Origin: CAYVDH01 sp964450355
Lineage (GTDB): Bacteria; Bacteroidota; Bacteroidia; NS11-12g; UBA955
Assembly (NCBI GenBank): GCA_964450355.1
Contig: CAYVDH010000059.1
Span: 1 to 18,576, forward strand
Direction of reading: 5' to 3'
DNA length: 18,576 bases
In this document: piece after piece, positions 8,297 to 15,447 of the stretch
Layout: every line of letters begins with the position of its first letter
Numbering within the stretch: the first letter of the stretch is position 1
Notes under the pieces: generated by a model
Database searches by the model: none
Seen by the model: only the letters and a program-made list of their open reading frames with translations
What the model was told of the DNA's origin: nothing
Position numbers and translations under genes: made by a program

Positions 8297-8998
8297 ATGC
8301 AATTATCAATTTTATTAACAGCTATTTTAGATACAACATCAATAGCTACAACAACACTAAAGACTACAAAAGAATTACCAAAGGGGATGTGGGAAATGAC
8401 CTTAGCTGGAGGTATAGTCATGATTCCAATTTTTGCTTTATTATTAATAGCTATTTTCATTACCATTCAAAAAGCCATTTTAATCAACAAAGCAGGTAAA
8501 TTAGATGATAATTTCATGTCCAGCATCAAAGACATGGTGTTGAATGACAACATTGTTGGAGCGCAAACATTGTGTGCTAGAACAGATACACCAGTATCAA
8601 GAATGTTAGAAAAGGGAATTTCAAGAATTGGAAATCCTCTTAAAAACATTGAAGTAGCTGTAGAAAATGTAGGTAAATTAGAAGTTTATAAATTAGAAAA
8701 AGGAATGCCATTTTTGGCAACAGTATCTGGAGCTGCTCCAATGTTAGGATTTTTAGGAACAGTAACAGGAATGATTACTACCTTTGGAAGCATAGCTAGT
8801 TCAGGAGAACAAGTGAGTGCAGGAGCATTAAGTGGCGGTATTTACGAAGCCATGGTTACCACAGTAGCAGGTTTAGTTGTAGGTATATTTGCTTATTTGG
8901 CATACAATTTACTAACAGCTTCTATAGAAAAAGTAGTTTACAAAATGGAAGCTAATTCCATTCAGTTTTTAGATATTTTACAAACACCTTCTAATTAA
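8297..8998 (+). CDS. exbB: MotA/TolQ/ExbB proton-channel family protein
   Basis: The 233-residue inner-membrane protein has three hydrophobic helices, near 35-57, 138-163 and 183-207, with a cytoplasmic loop between the first two. The second and third carry the family's conserved stretches: LATVSGAAPMLGFLGTVTGM (140-159) and GGIYEAMVTTVAGLVVGIFA (180-199). With ExbD it should form the proton-driven stator that energises a TonB-type partner for outer-membrane transport. It is followed after 8 bases by exbD. The 41-base gap before it has no perfect -7 element, so it probably shares the message of the upstream HU-domain gene. Membership could be TolQ rather than ExbB, but the TonB-like gene downstream favours ExbB. 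Confidence 0.93.
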   Translation: MQLSILLTAILDTTSIATTTLKTTKELPKGMWEMTLAGGIVMIPIFALLLIAIFITIQKAILINKAGKLDDNFMSSIKDMVLNDNIVGAQTLCARTDTPVSRMLEKGISRIGNPLKNIEVAVENVGKLEVYKLEKGMPFLATVSGAAPMLGFLGTVTGMITTFGSIASSGEQVSAGALSGGIYEAMVTTVAGLVVGIFAYLAYNLLTASIEKVVYKMEANSIQFLDILQTPSN

Positions 8999-9006
8999 TA
9001 TAAATT

Positions 9007-9411
9007 ATGTCACTAAGAGCTAAAAGTAAAATAAGTACCGAATTTAACATGTCTAGTATGACAGATATTATCTTCTTACTACTCATTTTCTTCATCTTGA
9101 CATCTACCGTTGTTAGAGAACCTGTTCTTAAAGTATTGTTGCCTAAAGGTGTCAAAGAAAATGTGCAAGTTACTAAACCAATTCGAGTTTTTTTAAATGC
9201 TGAAGGTCAATATGGTATAGATGGAAATAAAAATTTAACTATAGAAAGTTTACCTTCTGCTATCCAAGAGGAATTAAGAAAAAATCCTGGAGCGCCTGTA
9301 AGTATCCATGCAGATAAAACCGTGATGTATGAAAAAGTGATGCAAATGGTTTCTATTGCAAATAAAACTGGAGCTAAAGTGGTGTTAGCCTTGGATAAAG
9401 AAAGTGAATAA
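9007..9411 (+). CDS. exbD: Biopolymer transport protein ExbD/TolR family
   Basis: This 134-residue protein has a short cytoplasmic N-terminus, one membrane helix (about 20-38) and a periplasmic domain, the standard ExbD/TolR plan. The conserved proton-carrying aspartate is D20 in SMTDIIFLLLIFF. The periplasmic part has the expected pattern ending VSIHADKTVMYEKVMQMVSIANKTGAKVVLALDKE. It would pair with the ExbB encoded 8 bases upstream and drive the TonB-like protein encoded 12 bases downstream. Length is normal for the family. Confidence 0.93.
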   Translation: MSLRAKSKISTEFNMSSMTDIIFLLLIFFILTSTVVREPVLKVLLPKGVKENVQVTKPIRVFLNAEGQYGIDGNKNLTIESLPSAIQEELRKNPGAPVSIHADKTVMYEKVMQMVSIANKTGAKVVLALDKESE

Positions 9412-9423
9412 TCATTAATTATC

Positions 9424-10257
9424 ATGAAAAACAAGATAGTAAACAGACAAACTAACGAAGAAGAAGAAGAAAGAAAAAGCAAATACATCAGTGCTGCTGC
9501 AACTCTTTTTCTAGCAGCATCCTTATTTGTATTGATGTGGTTTTGGAAATTTACTTACCCTAAACCTGAGGCACTTGCTGAAGAAAGTGCAGTAATGGTT
9601 AGTCTTGGTGAACCTGATTTAGGTGGACCAAATGATGTTCCTGTTGAACCTGATTACACACCGCCAACTCCTCCAACTCCTGATACAGATGAAGCTGTTG
9701 AACAAACAGAAGACCCTGATGCAGTTGCTACCAAAAAAACTGAAGAAAAGAAAACACAAGAAAAACCTAAAACAACACCTGTAGAAAAAACAAAACCACA
9801 GGAGGAAGACGATCTCATTAAAAAAATGAGAGAAAAAATGAAAAACAACAAAAACAATCCTGGAGGATCAGGCGACCCATCAAAAAATACTGGAAACAAA
9901 GGCGACCCTAAAGGTAGTCCTACTGGTGATCCTAATGGAAGTCCCAATGGCGGTGCAACAGGTGGGTCAACTGGTGGTGCTAGTAAGGGAACAAGTACAT
10001 CACATACTTTTGGCAACAGAAAATTAACATCCAAAATTTTAACAGATAATTGCAATGACAAAGGAACTGTGATAGTAGATGTGATTCTTAAACCAGATGG
10101 AACAATCATTCCTGAAGGAATTAATCCAGGAACAAAATCAACTTCAGATTGTTTGAGAAATTTAGCTTTAAAAATAGCTAGAAGTTCAAGATTCGATGCA
10201 AAAAGTGATGCCACTCAAACCGAGGGAACTATCACTTATAAATTCACTCAAAACTAG
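9424..10257 (+). CDS. TonB-like energy transducer
   Basis: The 277-residue protein has a charged N-terminus with a run of five glutamates (12-16), one membrane helix at about 21-41, and a long extended region. That region has proline-rich (79-86), charged K/E/T-rich (100-145) and Gly/Pro/Asp-rich (146-189) parts. The C-terminal domain (about 197-277) fits TonB-type domains: GTVIVDVILKPDGTI, then LALKIARSSRF and GTITYKF. Two cysteines, C210 and C243, could form a disulfide in the periplasm. The linker would span the periplasm so the C-terminus can reach outer-membrane receptors. The gene follows exbB and exbD with a 12-base gap, supporting the assignment. Sequence similarity to classical TonB is low, so the receptor set is unknown. 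The glycine-rich part contains repeated GDP and GSP triplets. Confidence 0.83.
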   Translation: MKNKIVNRQTNEEEEERKSKYISAAATLFLAASLFVLMWFWKFTYPKPEALAEESAVMVSLGEPDLGGPNDVPVEPDYTPPTPPTPDTDEAVEQTEDPDAVATKKTEEKKTQEKPKTTPVEKTKPQEEDDLIKKMREKMKNNKNNPGGSGDPSKNTGNKGDPKGSPTGDPNGSPNGGATGGSTGGASKGTSTSHTFGNRKLTSKILTDNCNDKGTVIVDVILKPDGTIIPEGINPGTKSTSDCLRNLALKIARSSRFDAKSDATQTEGTITYKFTQN

Positions 10258-10274
10258 AGTTATCTTTTTTGTCA

Positions 10275-11501
10275 ATGGATTACACCGAAACAGTAGATTT
10301 TTTATTTTCAAAACTCCCTTATTTTACTCGCGATGGCAAAGCTGCCATAAAAAAAGATTTAACCAATACCTTGTTGTTTTGTGAGCATTTAAACCAACCT
10401 CAATTGGAATTTAAAACCATTCATGTAGCTGGTACCAACGGAAAAGGAAGTATTAGCAACATGCTGTCTTCTATTTTACAAGAGCAAGGTTATAAAGTAG
10501 GACTTTACACTTCACCACATTTATTTGATTTTAGAGAGAGAATAAAAATCAATGGAAAGGAAATAGAAAAGGAAAATGTAGTTGAATTTGTTCAAAATAA
10601 TTTAAAAGAAATTGAAAATATTAAACCTTCCTTTTTTGAAATTACTGTAGCAATGGCATTTGATTATTTTCGAAATCAACAAGTAGATTATGCAGTAATA
10701 GAAACAGGCTTGGGTGGTAGGTTAGACAGCACCAATGTCATTCATCCTATTTTGTCTATAATATCAAATATAGCCTACGATCACATGGATTTATTAGGCG
10801 ATACATTAGAAAAAATTGCCATAGAAAAAGCAGGTATAATAAAAAACAATGTTCCTGTAGTTATAGGGGAAAGTCATGTTGAGTACAATCATGTATTTAT
10901 AGATAAAGCAAAAGAATGTCATTCTAAAATACTATTTGCCGACCAAAATAATGTCATTAATCCTACTGATTTTCAATGCGATTTAATAGGCAATTACCAG
11001 TTAAAAAACTTGAAAACAACTCTGCAATCCATCGATGTTTTAAAAAGTATTGGAGTGCTTATTGATGATGAAAATGTATCCAATGGTTTAAAACATGTAA
11101 AATTAAATACTGGATTTTATGGGAGATGGGAAATTTTGCAAAATAAACCATTCATTGTAGCTGATACTGCTCATAACGAACATGGAGTAAGTGAAGTAAT
11201 TAAACAATTGTCAACAACGCAATACCATAAATTACATGTTGTATTGGGGATGTTGAAAGATAAAGACAGGTCTAAAATTCTTAAACTATTCCCTCAAAAT
11301 GCCAATTATTACTTTTGTTCACCTCAATTACCTCGTGCTATTTCATCAAGCGAATTAAGGGATGAGGCAAAACAATTTGGTCTAATTGGAGAATCTTATG
11401 ATAGTGTAAAAATTGCAATATCCAAAGCCAAAGAAAATGCAAATGACGAAGACACAATCTACATTGGAGGCAGTACTTTTGTTGTTGCAGAAATAAAATG
11501 A
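10275..11501 (+). CDS. folC: Bifunctional folylpolyglutamate synthase/dihydrofolate synthase
   Basis: The 408-residue enzyme belongs to the Mur-ligase-like FolC family, which adds L-glutamate to dihydropteroate or tetrahydrofolate with ATP. Visible motifs are the P-loop HVAGTNGKGSISNML (50-64), the second glycine- and acid-containing motif YAVIETGLGGRLDSTNV, NIAYDHMDLLGDTLEKIAIEKAGI, and the C-terminal DTAHNEHG. This is the full motif series, and the length fits. The ATG at 10275 is preferred over an in-frame TTG two codons earlier, because the family normally starts near MDY/MxY. It starts 17 bases after the TonB-like gene and overlaps rnhA by 4 bases (ATGA), so folC and rnhA are coupled. 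Confidence 0.95.
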   Translation: MDYTETVDFLFSKLPYFTRDGKAAIKKDLTNTLLFCEHLNQPQLEFKTIHVAGTNGKGSISNMLSSILQEQGYKVGLYTSPHLFDFRERIKINGKEIEKENVVEFVQNNLKEIENIKPSFFEITVAMAFDYFRNQQVDYAVIETGLGGRLDSTNVIHPILSIISNIAYDHMDLLGDTLEKIAIEKAGIIKNNVPVVIGESHVEYNHVFIDKAKECHSKILFADQNNVINPTDFQCDLIGNYQLKNLKTTLQSIDVLKSIGVLIDDENVSNGLKHVKLNTGFYGRWEILQNKPFIVADTAHNEHGVSEVIKQLSTTQYHKLHVVLGMLKDKDRSKILKLFPQNANYYFCSPQLPRAISSSELRDEAKQFGLIGESYDSVKIAISKAKENANDEDTIYIGGSTFVVAEIK

Positions 11502-11977
11502 GTAACAAATTAATCATATATACAGATGGGGCTGCCTTGGGCAATCCGGGCAGGGGTGGTTATGGTGTGGTAATGATGTGGGGAAAAGCACGTAAAGAAA
11601 TAAGTGAAGCTTATGATTTAACCACTAATAACCGAATGGAATTATTGGCTGTGATTGTTGCTTTAGAGATGGTAAAAAAACCAGAAGTAGAAATACATAT
11701 TTACACTGATAGCAAATACGTATGTGATTCCATTGAAAAAAAATGGGTATGGGGATGGAGAGCAAAAGGTTGGAAAGGTAAAAAAAACATTGATTTATGG
11801 AAAAGGTTTTTAATTGTGTATGATTCTTTAAATGTTAAAATGCACTGGGTAAAGGGTCATGTAGGAATCAAAGAAAACGAAGTATGTGATTATTTAGCTA
11901 CAGAAGCTGCTAAGAATGGTCCTTGGAAAAAAGATTTTGGATATTTAGAAGATGAAACAAAAACTAGTCTTTTGTAA
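11498..11977 (+). CDS. rnhA: Ribonuclease HI
   Basis: The 159-residue enzyme cleaves the RNA strand of RNA-DNA hybrids, for example lagging-strand primers and R-loops. The four carboxylates of the RNase H active site are visible: D10 in YTDGA, E48 in NNRMELLAV, D71 in YTDSKYV and D131 in EVCDYLA. H121 in the WVKGHVG segment matches the mobile catalytic histidine. The basic WGWRAKGWKGKK handle (85-96) marks the type I, E. coli-like form. Length is normal. Its start overlaps the stop of folC by 4 bases. Its end overlaps the convergent lipoprotein gene by 14 bases. Confidence 0.96.
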   Translation: MSNKLIIYTDGAALGNPGRGGYGVVMMWGKARKEISEAYDLTTNNRMELLAVIVALEMVKKPEVEIHIYTDSKYVCDSIEKKWVWGWRAKGWKGKKNIDLWKRFLIVYDSLNVKMHWVKGHVGIKENEVCDYLATEAAKNGPWKKDFGYLEDETKTSLL

Positions 11978-12332
11978 ATTCAAATTGCAAATTACCTTCT
12001 TTTAATTTGAACTGAAATTCAGATAAATATTCAATATAAAATTTTCTTGAAGTTTTAGGGTTTTGATAGTTTAAAACAAGAGTATCTTTATTTAAATCCC
12101 AAGTTCCTTGCATGTCTTTGTTTAAAAAAGAAACTTGATATTGAAAAGTACTATCGGATTTTAATTCAAAAAAATCTGTTTCTGAAATAGGGAGTAAAGT
12201 GTCGTTTCTTGTAATTGATTTATACCACCATTTTCCAGAAATGATGTCATTACTGCTTTTGTAGGTGCATGAATATAAGCCTATGAATAACCATAAAATC
12301 AAATAAAATTTATTTTCTTTTTTCAATTTCAT
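11964..12332 (-). CDS. Small predicted lipoprotein (lipocalin-like)
   Basis: The 122-residue product starts with a lipoprotein signal peptide: basic residues, a hydrophobic stretch and a lipobox-like GLYSC with cysteine 22. The mature part shows alternating strands: ISGKWWYKSITRNDTLLPI, FFELKSDSTFQYQVS, MQGTWDLNKDTLVLNY, KFYIEYLSEFQFKLKEG. This looks like the lipocalin-like domain common in Bacteroidota lipoproteins, which often carry no known ligand. It is last in the etfB-etfA-nuclease series, and its first 23 bases lie inside the nuclease frame. Since the signal peptide needs this start, the overlap appears genuine. Function is unknown. Confidence 0.75.
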   Translation of the reverse strand: MKLKKENKFYLILWLFIGLYSCTYKSSNDIISGKWWYKSITRNDTLLPISETDFFELKSDSTFQYQVSFLNKDMQGTWDLNKDTLVLNYQNPKTSRKFYIEYLSEFQFKLKEGNLQFEFTKD

Positions 12333-12903
12333 CTCTAATTAAAGCAGCTTTCATGTAGTCTTCATTGCGCAAAGCATCATCTAGCATTTGTTCTAATTCA
12401 TCAATGGTTTTACCTACGAATTTATTTTCTATTTTTTCTGAGACTTTATCCGGTTCAAATTGAGAAGTATCTCTTCCTGGTTTTTCGATTTCATCTTTTT
12501 CAAATTCAATTCCAGCTTCGTTCAATATGGATTCAGTTATAAAAATAGGAGCATCAAATCTAATGGCTAGAGCTATGGCATCGCTTGTTCTACTATCTAT
12601 GGTTCTAATGTTTTCACCTTGTTTAAAGGTTAATATAGAATAAAAAACACCCTCTTGAAGTTGGTGAATGAATACTTCGATTAAATCAATGGCAAATTCA
12701 TTTGAAAAAACGGTGAACAAATCATGTGTTAATGGTCTTCCAGTATTTATCCCTTCTAAATGAACTGCAATTGCTTGTGCTTCATATTGACCGATGATGA
12801 TTGGTAATTTTCTATTTCCATCCAATTCAGCAAGGATTAAACTGTATGAACCTTGAATTTGACTTGGCGCAATGCCGTATATATCTAATTGAATTTTTTC
12901 CAA
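12310..12903 (-). CDS. Bifunctional nuclease (BFN/DUF151) domain protein with C-terminal UVR motif
   Basis: The 197-residue protein has an N-terminal BFN/DUF151 domain (about 1-135), seen in LILAELDGNRKLPIIIGQYEAQAIA (23-47), RPLTHDLF and IDSRTSDAIALAIRFDAPIF. After an acidic linker comes a UvrB/UvrC-type motif (about 166-197), IDELEQMLDDALRNEDYMKA followed by ALIRDEIEKRK. This pairing is common in Bacteroidota. The BFN domain is named for plant proteins with RNase and DNase activity. The bacterial role is not settled, and the UVR tail suggests contact with a protein partner. It starts 7 bases after etfA and overlaps the lipoprotein start. No signal peptide; presumed cytoplasmic. Confidence 0.9.
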   Translation of the reverse strand: MEKIQLDIYGIAPSQIQGSYSLILAELDGNRKLPIIIGQYEAQAIAVHLEGINTGRPLTHDLFTVFSNEFAIDLIEVFIHQLQEGVFYSILTFKQGENIRTIDSRTSDAIALAIRFDAPIFITESILNEAGIEFEKDEIEKPGRDTSQFEPDKVSEKIENKFVGKTIDELEQMLDDALRNEDYMKAALIRDEIEKRK

Positions 12904-12910
12904 ATAAGAT

Positions 12911-13849
12911 TTAGTTTTTAAGCGATTTAGCAGCTTCTATTAACTTAGGTAATATTTCGAAAGCATCGCCAACAATGCCATAATCGGCAGCTTTAAAGAA
13001 AGGAGCTTCTGGGTCTTTGTTGATAGCAACAATTACTTTACTGCTGCTTACTCCAGCAAGATGTTGTATAGCACCAGAAATTCCAATTGCAATGTATAAG
13101 TTAGGTTTGATGGTGATACCTGTTTGACCTACGTGTTCGCTGTGTGGTCTCCAACCCATATCGCTTACTGGTTTAGAGCACGCTGTAGCAGCACCTAATA
13201 ATTCTGCTAATTCTTCTACCAAGTGCCAATTTTCTGGGCCTTTCATTCCTCTGCCTGCTGATACTACTAGTTCTGCTTCTGTTAATGGTATTTTACCACT
13301 TGCTTTGTTTGTAGAGGTTATGTTTGTTTTAGGAGCCGAAGCATCCACTTGAAAGGTTTGAACATCGATACTAACTGGAGATGTTGTTATGTCTATGGAG
13401 TTCGGAGTTAATGAAATTACTTTGTTGTCTTGAGTTAATTGTACATAAGCAAAACCTTTACCAGAAAACACACTTCGTTTAACTGTAAATCCATTGCTGG
13501 TATCAGGCAATGCAATGACATTGGTAGCTAAAGAGGCATTTAACTTGATGGCAATTCTTGGAGCTATGGATTTACCTTCGTAGGTATTTGATATAATAAA
13601 AGTGTTTATTTGATTTGATGTGCAAATATCACTGATAATTTGAGTATATGATTGTGAATCAAAAGTAGAATTAGTATTGACAATGATGAGTTTTTCTACA
13701 CCGTATTGAGAAAGTTGTTGTATGGATTCATCGCTTGGTTTGTTGATACAAATAGCAGTGACTGAACCTAACTGTTTTGCATAACTAGCAATTTCAAATA
13801 CTGATTTTTTAAATACTCCGTCTGAATTTTCCGCGTATATTCCTATCAT
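12911..13849 (-). CDS. etfA: Electron transfer flavoprotein alpha subunit
   Basis: The 312-residue protein has the ETF alpha plan: an N-terminal Rossmann-like domain and a C-terminal FAD-binding domain. The latter holds VSAGRGMKGPENWHLVEELAELL (about 191-213), MGWRPHSEHVGQTGITIKP, IAIGISGAIQHLAG and AINKDPEAPFFKAADYGIVGD, all expected for FAD binding. A lysine stands where many families have an arginine (CSKPVSD), which I recall as the usual Bacteroidota form. With EtfB it takes electrons from acyl-CoA dehydrogenases and passes them towards the quinone pool. It lies 2 bases after etfB and 7 bases before the nuclease gene. Length is normal. Confidence 0.95.
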   Translation of the reverse strand: MIGIYAENSDGVFKKSVFEIASYAKQLGSVTAICINKPSDESIQQLSQYGVEKLIIVNTNSTFDSQSYTQIISDICTSNQINTFIISNTYEGKSIAPRIAIKLNASLATNVIALPDTSNGFTVKRSVFSGKGFAYVQLTQDNKVISLTPNSIDITTSPVSIDVQTFQVDASAPKTNITSTNKASGKIPLTEAELVVSAGRGMKGPENWHLVEELAELLGAATACSKPVSDMGWRPHSEHVGQTGITIKPNLYIAIGISGAIQHLAGVSSSKVIVAINKDPEAPFFKAADYGIVGDAFEILPKLIEAAKSLKN

Positions 13850-13851
13850 TT

Positions 13852-14589
13852 TTAAATTATTTTAATGTCGTTTTTTAATGTGTTAATTAGTTCACCTGCA
13901 TTGGCAGCATCTATCATTTTTACTGCTTGTTTTGCTACAGGATTTTCAAAACTTACATACTGTGTGTAATTTGTAGAGCTTTCTGCTTCTATTACAGTCA
14001 ATGGTTTAGTTCTTGCTCCCATTATGCCTTTCATGTTTGGAATTCTGGGTTCACATAAATCTTTTTGAGCACTTACTACACATGGCATTTCAGAGGTCAA
14101 TGTTTGTCTTCCTCCGTCAATATCTCTTTCTAATTGTAATTTTCCATCTACAATTTCAATTTTTGAGCAAACATTTACTGAAGGCATTGAAAGTAATTCA
14201 GCCAAAAGACCACACATTTGACCACCATTGTAATCAATGCTTTCTCTACCTGTAAGTATTAAATCGTATTGATTTTGTTGAATGATTTTAGCTAATTGTT
14301 GAGCTACAAATTGACCGTCTTTAGGTTCAGCATTGATTCTAATGGCATCATTTGCGCCTATGGCCAATGCTTTTCTAATTACAGCTTCTGTATCTTGTAA
14401 TCCAACAGTAGCAACAGTTACAGTGCTTCCATCTTTTTCAGCTATCTCAACAGCTTTGGTCAAAGAAAGTTCATCATATGGATTAATGATGTATTGAACA
14501 CCTTGTGAGTTAAATTTTGTATTGTTTTCTGTAAAAGTAATTTTGGTGGTGGTATCTGGAACCACACTCATACACACTAAAATCTTCAT
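13852..14589 (-). CDS. etfB: Electron transfer flavoprotein beta subunit
   Basis: This 245-residue ETF beta subunit begins KILVCMSVVPDTTTKI, with NPYDELSLTKAVEIAEK near 36-52. It also has the central LILTGRESIDYNGGQMCGLLAELL and PCVVSAQKDLCEPRIPNMKGIMGA segments. These form the AMP-binding ETF beta fold and the loop that docks to dehydrogenases. It is first in a minus-strand operon with etfA, the bifunctional nuclease and a lipoprotein. A clear -7 element lies at 14622-14615. No sign of the FixA-type bifurcating operon was seen, since fixC and fixX are absent here. Role is therefore probably fatty-acid or amino-acid oxidation. Confidence 0.95.
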   Translation of the reverse strand: MKILVCMSVVPDTTTKITFTENNTKFNSQGVQYIINPYDELSLTKAVEIAEKDGSTVTVATVGLQDTEAVIRKALAIGANDAIRINAEPKDGQFVAQQLAKIIQQNQYDLILTGRESIDYNGGQMCGLLAELLSMPSVNVCSKIEIVDGKLQLERDIDGGRQTLTSEMPCVVSAQKDLCEPRIPNMKGIMGARTKPLTVIEAESSTNYTQYVSFENPVAKQAVKMIDAANAGELINTLKNDIKII

Positions 14590-14614
14590 TTATGTATTAA
14601 ATTTATTTATTTTG

Positions 14615-14622
14615 CAAAATTA
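14615..14622 (-). promoter_or_regulatory. -7 promoter element of the etfBA operon
   Basis: The minus strand reads TAATTTTG, an exact TAnnTTTG match followed by C, identical to the yebC box at 114. It predicts a start near 14609 and a leader of about 20 bases before etfB. Confidence 0.6.
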
Positions 14623-14647
14623 AGTATAATTTGTCCTAAGAAAAAAG

Positions 14648-14655
14648 GAGTTTTG
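14648..14655 (+). promoter_or_regulatory. Candidate -7 element of the TPR/thioesterase/beta-lactamase operon
   Basis: GAGTTTTG differs from TAnnTTTG only at its first base, and TTTTGCACTGA (14651-14661) repeats exactly the sequence at the yebC promoter. It would give a start near 14661 and a leader of about 20 bases before the TTG at 14681. A second box-like string, TATAATTTG, lies at 14625-14633, but its spacing is one base too long for the consensus. Confidence 0.4.
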
Positions 14656-14680
14656 CACTGAAATTAAATATTTTTTAACA

Positions 14681-14992
14681 TTGAGCCGTTTAGAGTCTAT
14701 AATTCAATTATTAAAACAAAACCCTGAAGATGTTTTTTTACATTATGCAGAGGCTATGGAGTACATTTCAATACACGATATTGATAAAGCTATAAATAAA
14801 TTGGAAAGCATTAGAAGCTCTTTCCCGAGTTATTTGCCTTTGTATTATCAGTTAGCTAAACTGTATGAGCAATCAGAATCAACTGACAATGCCATTAAAA
14901 TATATGAAATGGGGATTGAATTGGCTATTCAAAACAAAGAGAAAAAAACTGAATTAGAATTGAGAAGTGCGCTCGAAGAATTAACATTTTAA
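14681..14992 (+). CDS. Short TPR-like repeat protein with a TTG start
   Basis: The 103-residue protein consists of paired helices with about two tetratricopeptide-like repeats, near 19-50 (LHYAEAMEYISIHDIDKAINKLESI) and 53-86 (YLPLYYQLAKLYEQ, then STDNAIKIYEMGIELA). The first in-frame ATG comes only at residue 28, inside the first repeat, so the TTG at 14681 is the most sensible start. The candidate promoter lies just upstream. It is probably a protein-interaction adaptor. It is the first of three genes, 10 bases before the hotdog thioesterase, and this spacing suggests a common transcript. No signal peptide or membrane helix is present. The partner is unknown. Confidence 0.8.
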   Translation: MSRLESIIQLLKQNPEDVFLHYAEAMEYISIHDIDKAINKLESIRSSFPSYLPLYYQLAKLYEQSESTDNAIKIYEMGIELAIQNKEKKTELELRSALEELTF

Positions 14993-15002
14993 ATTTAAAA
15001 AC

Positions 15003-15431
15003 ATGATTCCTAAAAACCCCAAATACAAAGAAACAATCATAAAAAAACTTGAAAAACAATATTTCATGCACCACATTGGTTTTGATTTAACCCTCATAGA
15101 ACCCGGTAAAGTGCAAGGTAGTTTAATGATACAAGAAAAACATTTACAGCAAAATGGTTTTTTACATGGAGGTGTTACCAGTACTGTTGCTGATTTAGTG
15201 ATGGGATTTGCAGCTTATACCTTGGTTTCAGAACATGAAGGAACAGTGACCTCTGATTTAAAAATTGCTTACTTGCGTCCTGGTATTGGTGATAAAATCA
15301 TCGCTGAAGGTTATGTGATTAAGCAAGGTAATTTATTGTATTATTGCGAAGCAAACATCTATTGTTTAAATGGTGAGGAGCAAACTTTGATTGCTAGAGG
15401 GTATTCAACAATGTGCGCTATTAAAGTTTAA
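15003..15431 (+). CDS. PaaI-like hotdog-fold thioesterase
   Basis: The 142-residue protein has the single hotdog fold of PaaI-type acyl-CoA thioesterases. The catalytic region is QQNGFLHGGVTSTVADLVMG (49-68), with N51, the HGG turn (55-57) and the helix residue D64. The other strands are GKVQGSLMIQEKHL before it and TVTSDLKIAYLRPGIGDKIIAEGYVIKQGNLLYYCEANIY-type repeats after it. It should hydrolyse an acyl- or aryl-CoA in the cytoplasm; substrate is not predictable. It is encoded 10 bases after the TPR gene and 16 bases before the beta-lactamase. Length is normal. Confidence 0.92.
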   Translation: MIPKNPKYKETIIKKLEKQYFMHHIGFDLTLIEPGKVQGSLMIQEKHLQQNGFLHGGVTSTVADLVMGFAAYTLVSEHEGTVTSDLKIAYLRPGIGDKIIAEGYVIKQGNLLYYCEANIYCLNGEEQTLIARGYSTMCAIKV

Positions 15432-15447
15432 AAATAATAAATTAAAC

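Noticed and set aside
9654..10214. Open frame of 186 codons on the minus strand opposite the TonB-like gene
   Set aside because: It is rich in valine, leucine, proline and serine as a mirror of the biased linker of the TonB-like gene, has no domain, and the plus-strand gene fits the exbB-exbD context.
14013..14255. Plus-strand open frame inside etfB
   Set aside because: It is opposite the conserved core of etfB, and its composition is that of a reverse reading.
15391..15447. Upstream in-frame start for the beta-lactamase
   Set aside because: It would overlap the thioesterase gene and put 19 residues before an otherwise good lipoprotein signal peptide.
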